64,000 bases of DNA, taken from positions 493,001 to 557,000 of the forward strand of contig JAODUP010000125.1 of assembly GCA_025642065.1 (NCBI GenBank). The letters are read 5' to 3'. The translations under genes and the position numbers were made by a program. Below the pieces are notes generated by a model that ran no database searches, was not told the origin of the DNA, and saw nothing but the letters and a program-made list of their open reading frames with translations. Source of the stretch: Paralvinella palmiformis (Eukaryota; Annelida; Polychaeta; Terebellida; Alvinellidae). Positions 63,358 through 64,000 of this stretch are shown piece after piece (within the stretch, counting starts at the first letter, position 1; each line of letters begins with the position of its first letter).

Positions 63358-64000
63358 AGTGACGAGTAGGTCATAGAATTTATTGGATTTGTATGCTTAT
63401 GAGGTATTTGACCCTCCAGCAAATATCACAAGGCATATTATGCTGCGGTTAAGATGTTCCTTTTTCTGTGCGTGGAGACTGTATGTTTCCAGGTCCATGC
63501 GTTCTAAGAAAAGTTGATCTAGAGCTGTATATTCCGTGCACTATTTGCGTCTTTGGAGGCACGCCGTTTAAGTGTTTGGCCTGGTTATCCAGCATTTAAA
63601 TGACTGTAGCAGACACAGTACGCTCTTAAAGCATGTACTCCTGACTCAGGAATAGAAACACTGCATCGCATCTCGAGCGGTGGCATTGGACACAGCTCGT
63701 GTGGTTGGTGTGTTTTATATAACAAGTTTAGTTGTATATATAATTCACCTTAGTTGTTTGTGGGAATAGAATTATCTTTCCTAGGTCCAGTTATGTCCAG
63801 TCTGTACTATGACATTCAAGGCTAACTTTAGTCTCCTTGTCATTAATAAAACCCTATATTATAATTATAGTTTGTATAGCAGACATTAGGTCTGATTTGA
63901 ACATGTTAATATATAGAACGGCAATTCCGCCATAACGGTCTGCTAAGGCGCCGATGTAATAGTGACGAGTAGGTCATAGTATTTATTGGATTTGTATGTT
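63358..64000. repeat. Start of a possible 603-bp tandem repeat
   Basis: AGTGACGAGTAGGTCATAG with TTTATTGGATTTGTATG occurs at 63358-63397 and again at 63961-64000, where the window ends. One full unit of 603 bases is visible. Confidence 0.6.

Overview
The window is eukaryotic, AT-rich, non-coding for most of its length, and exceptionally dense in simple-sequence DNA and short retroposons. It contains one protein-coding gene that I can support. The gene, the SINEs and the microsatellite load suggest an invertebrate animal, most likely a lophotrochozoan such as a marine mollusc. That placement is inference: no sequence here identifies a species.

The gene is a two-pore-domain potassium channel (K2P/KCNK) on the minus strand. 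Exon 1 (43065-42576) encodes the N-terminus, M1, the extracellular cap and the first pore helix. It ends one base into the first glycine codon of the GYG filter. A 27.6-kb phase-1 intron (42575-14977; donor GTAGGT, acceptor TTTTTCAG) follows. Exon 2 (14976-13671) resumes exactly with the rest of GYGH and encodes M2, M3, the second pore (TIGFGD) and M4. The frame stops at 14234, which gives 410 residues. A second frame stays open to 13671 and encodes a Ser/Lys/Pro linker plus a highly charged 11-residue repeat tail, so a 1-base indel (sequencing error, allele or real change) is likely near 14240-14290. The intact reading would be about 598 residues.

Downstream of the gene (1-13620) lie a decayed hAT transposase (4935-6290), several tRNA-derived SINEs, a 15-bp minisatellite carrying repeated CAGCTG E-boxes (7245-7364) and many microsatellites. 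The large intron holds a diverged tandem segmental triplication (about 17.59-24.48, 24.49-28.16 and 28.17-31.2 kb), a long (TCAC)n/(CAC)n array, a foldback element at 39955-40100 and several SINE families. Upstream of the gene (43078-64000) are more SINEs with clear target-site duplications, two 5'-truncated LINE 3' ends with (ATT)n tails, a perfect 190-bp direct repeat around a TCAC/CAC array, and unassigned sequence.

The main SINE family has at least 13 copies. It has a tRNA-like head with a B box (GTTCGAATC), a conserved body and a (ATC)n tail, and five copies have visible target-site duplications. I found no RNA gene, CRISPR array or complete autonomous element.
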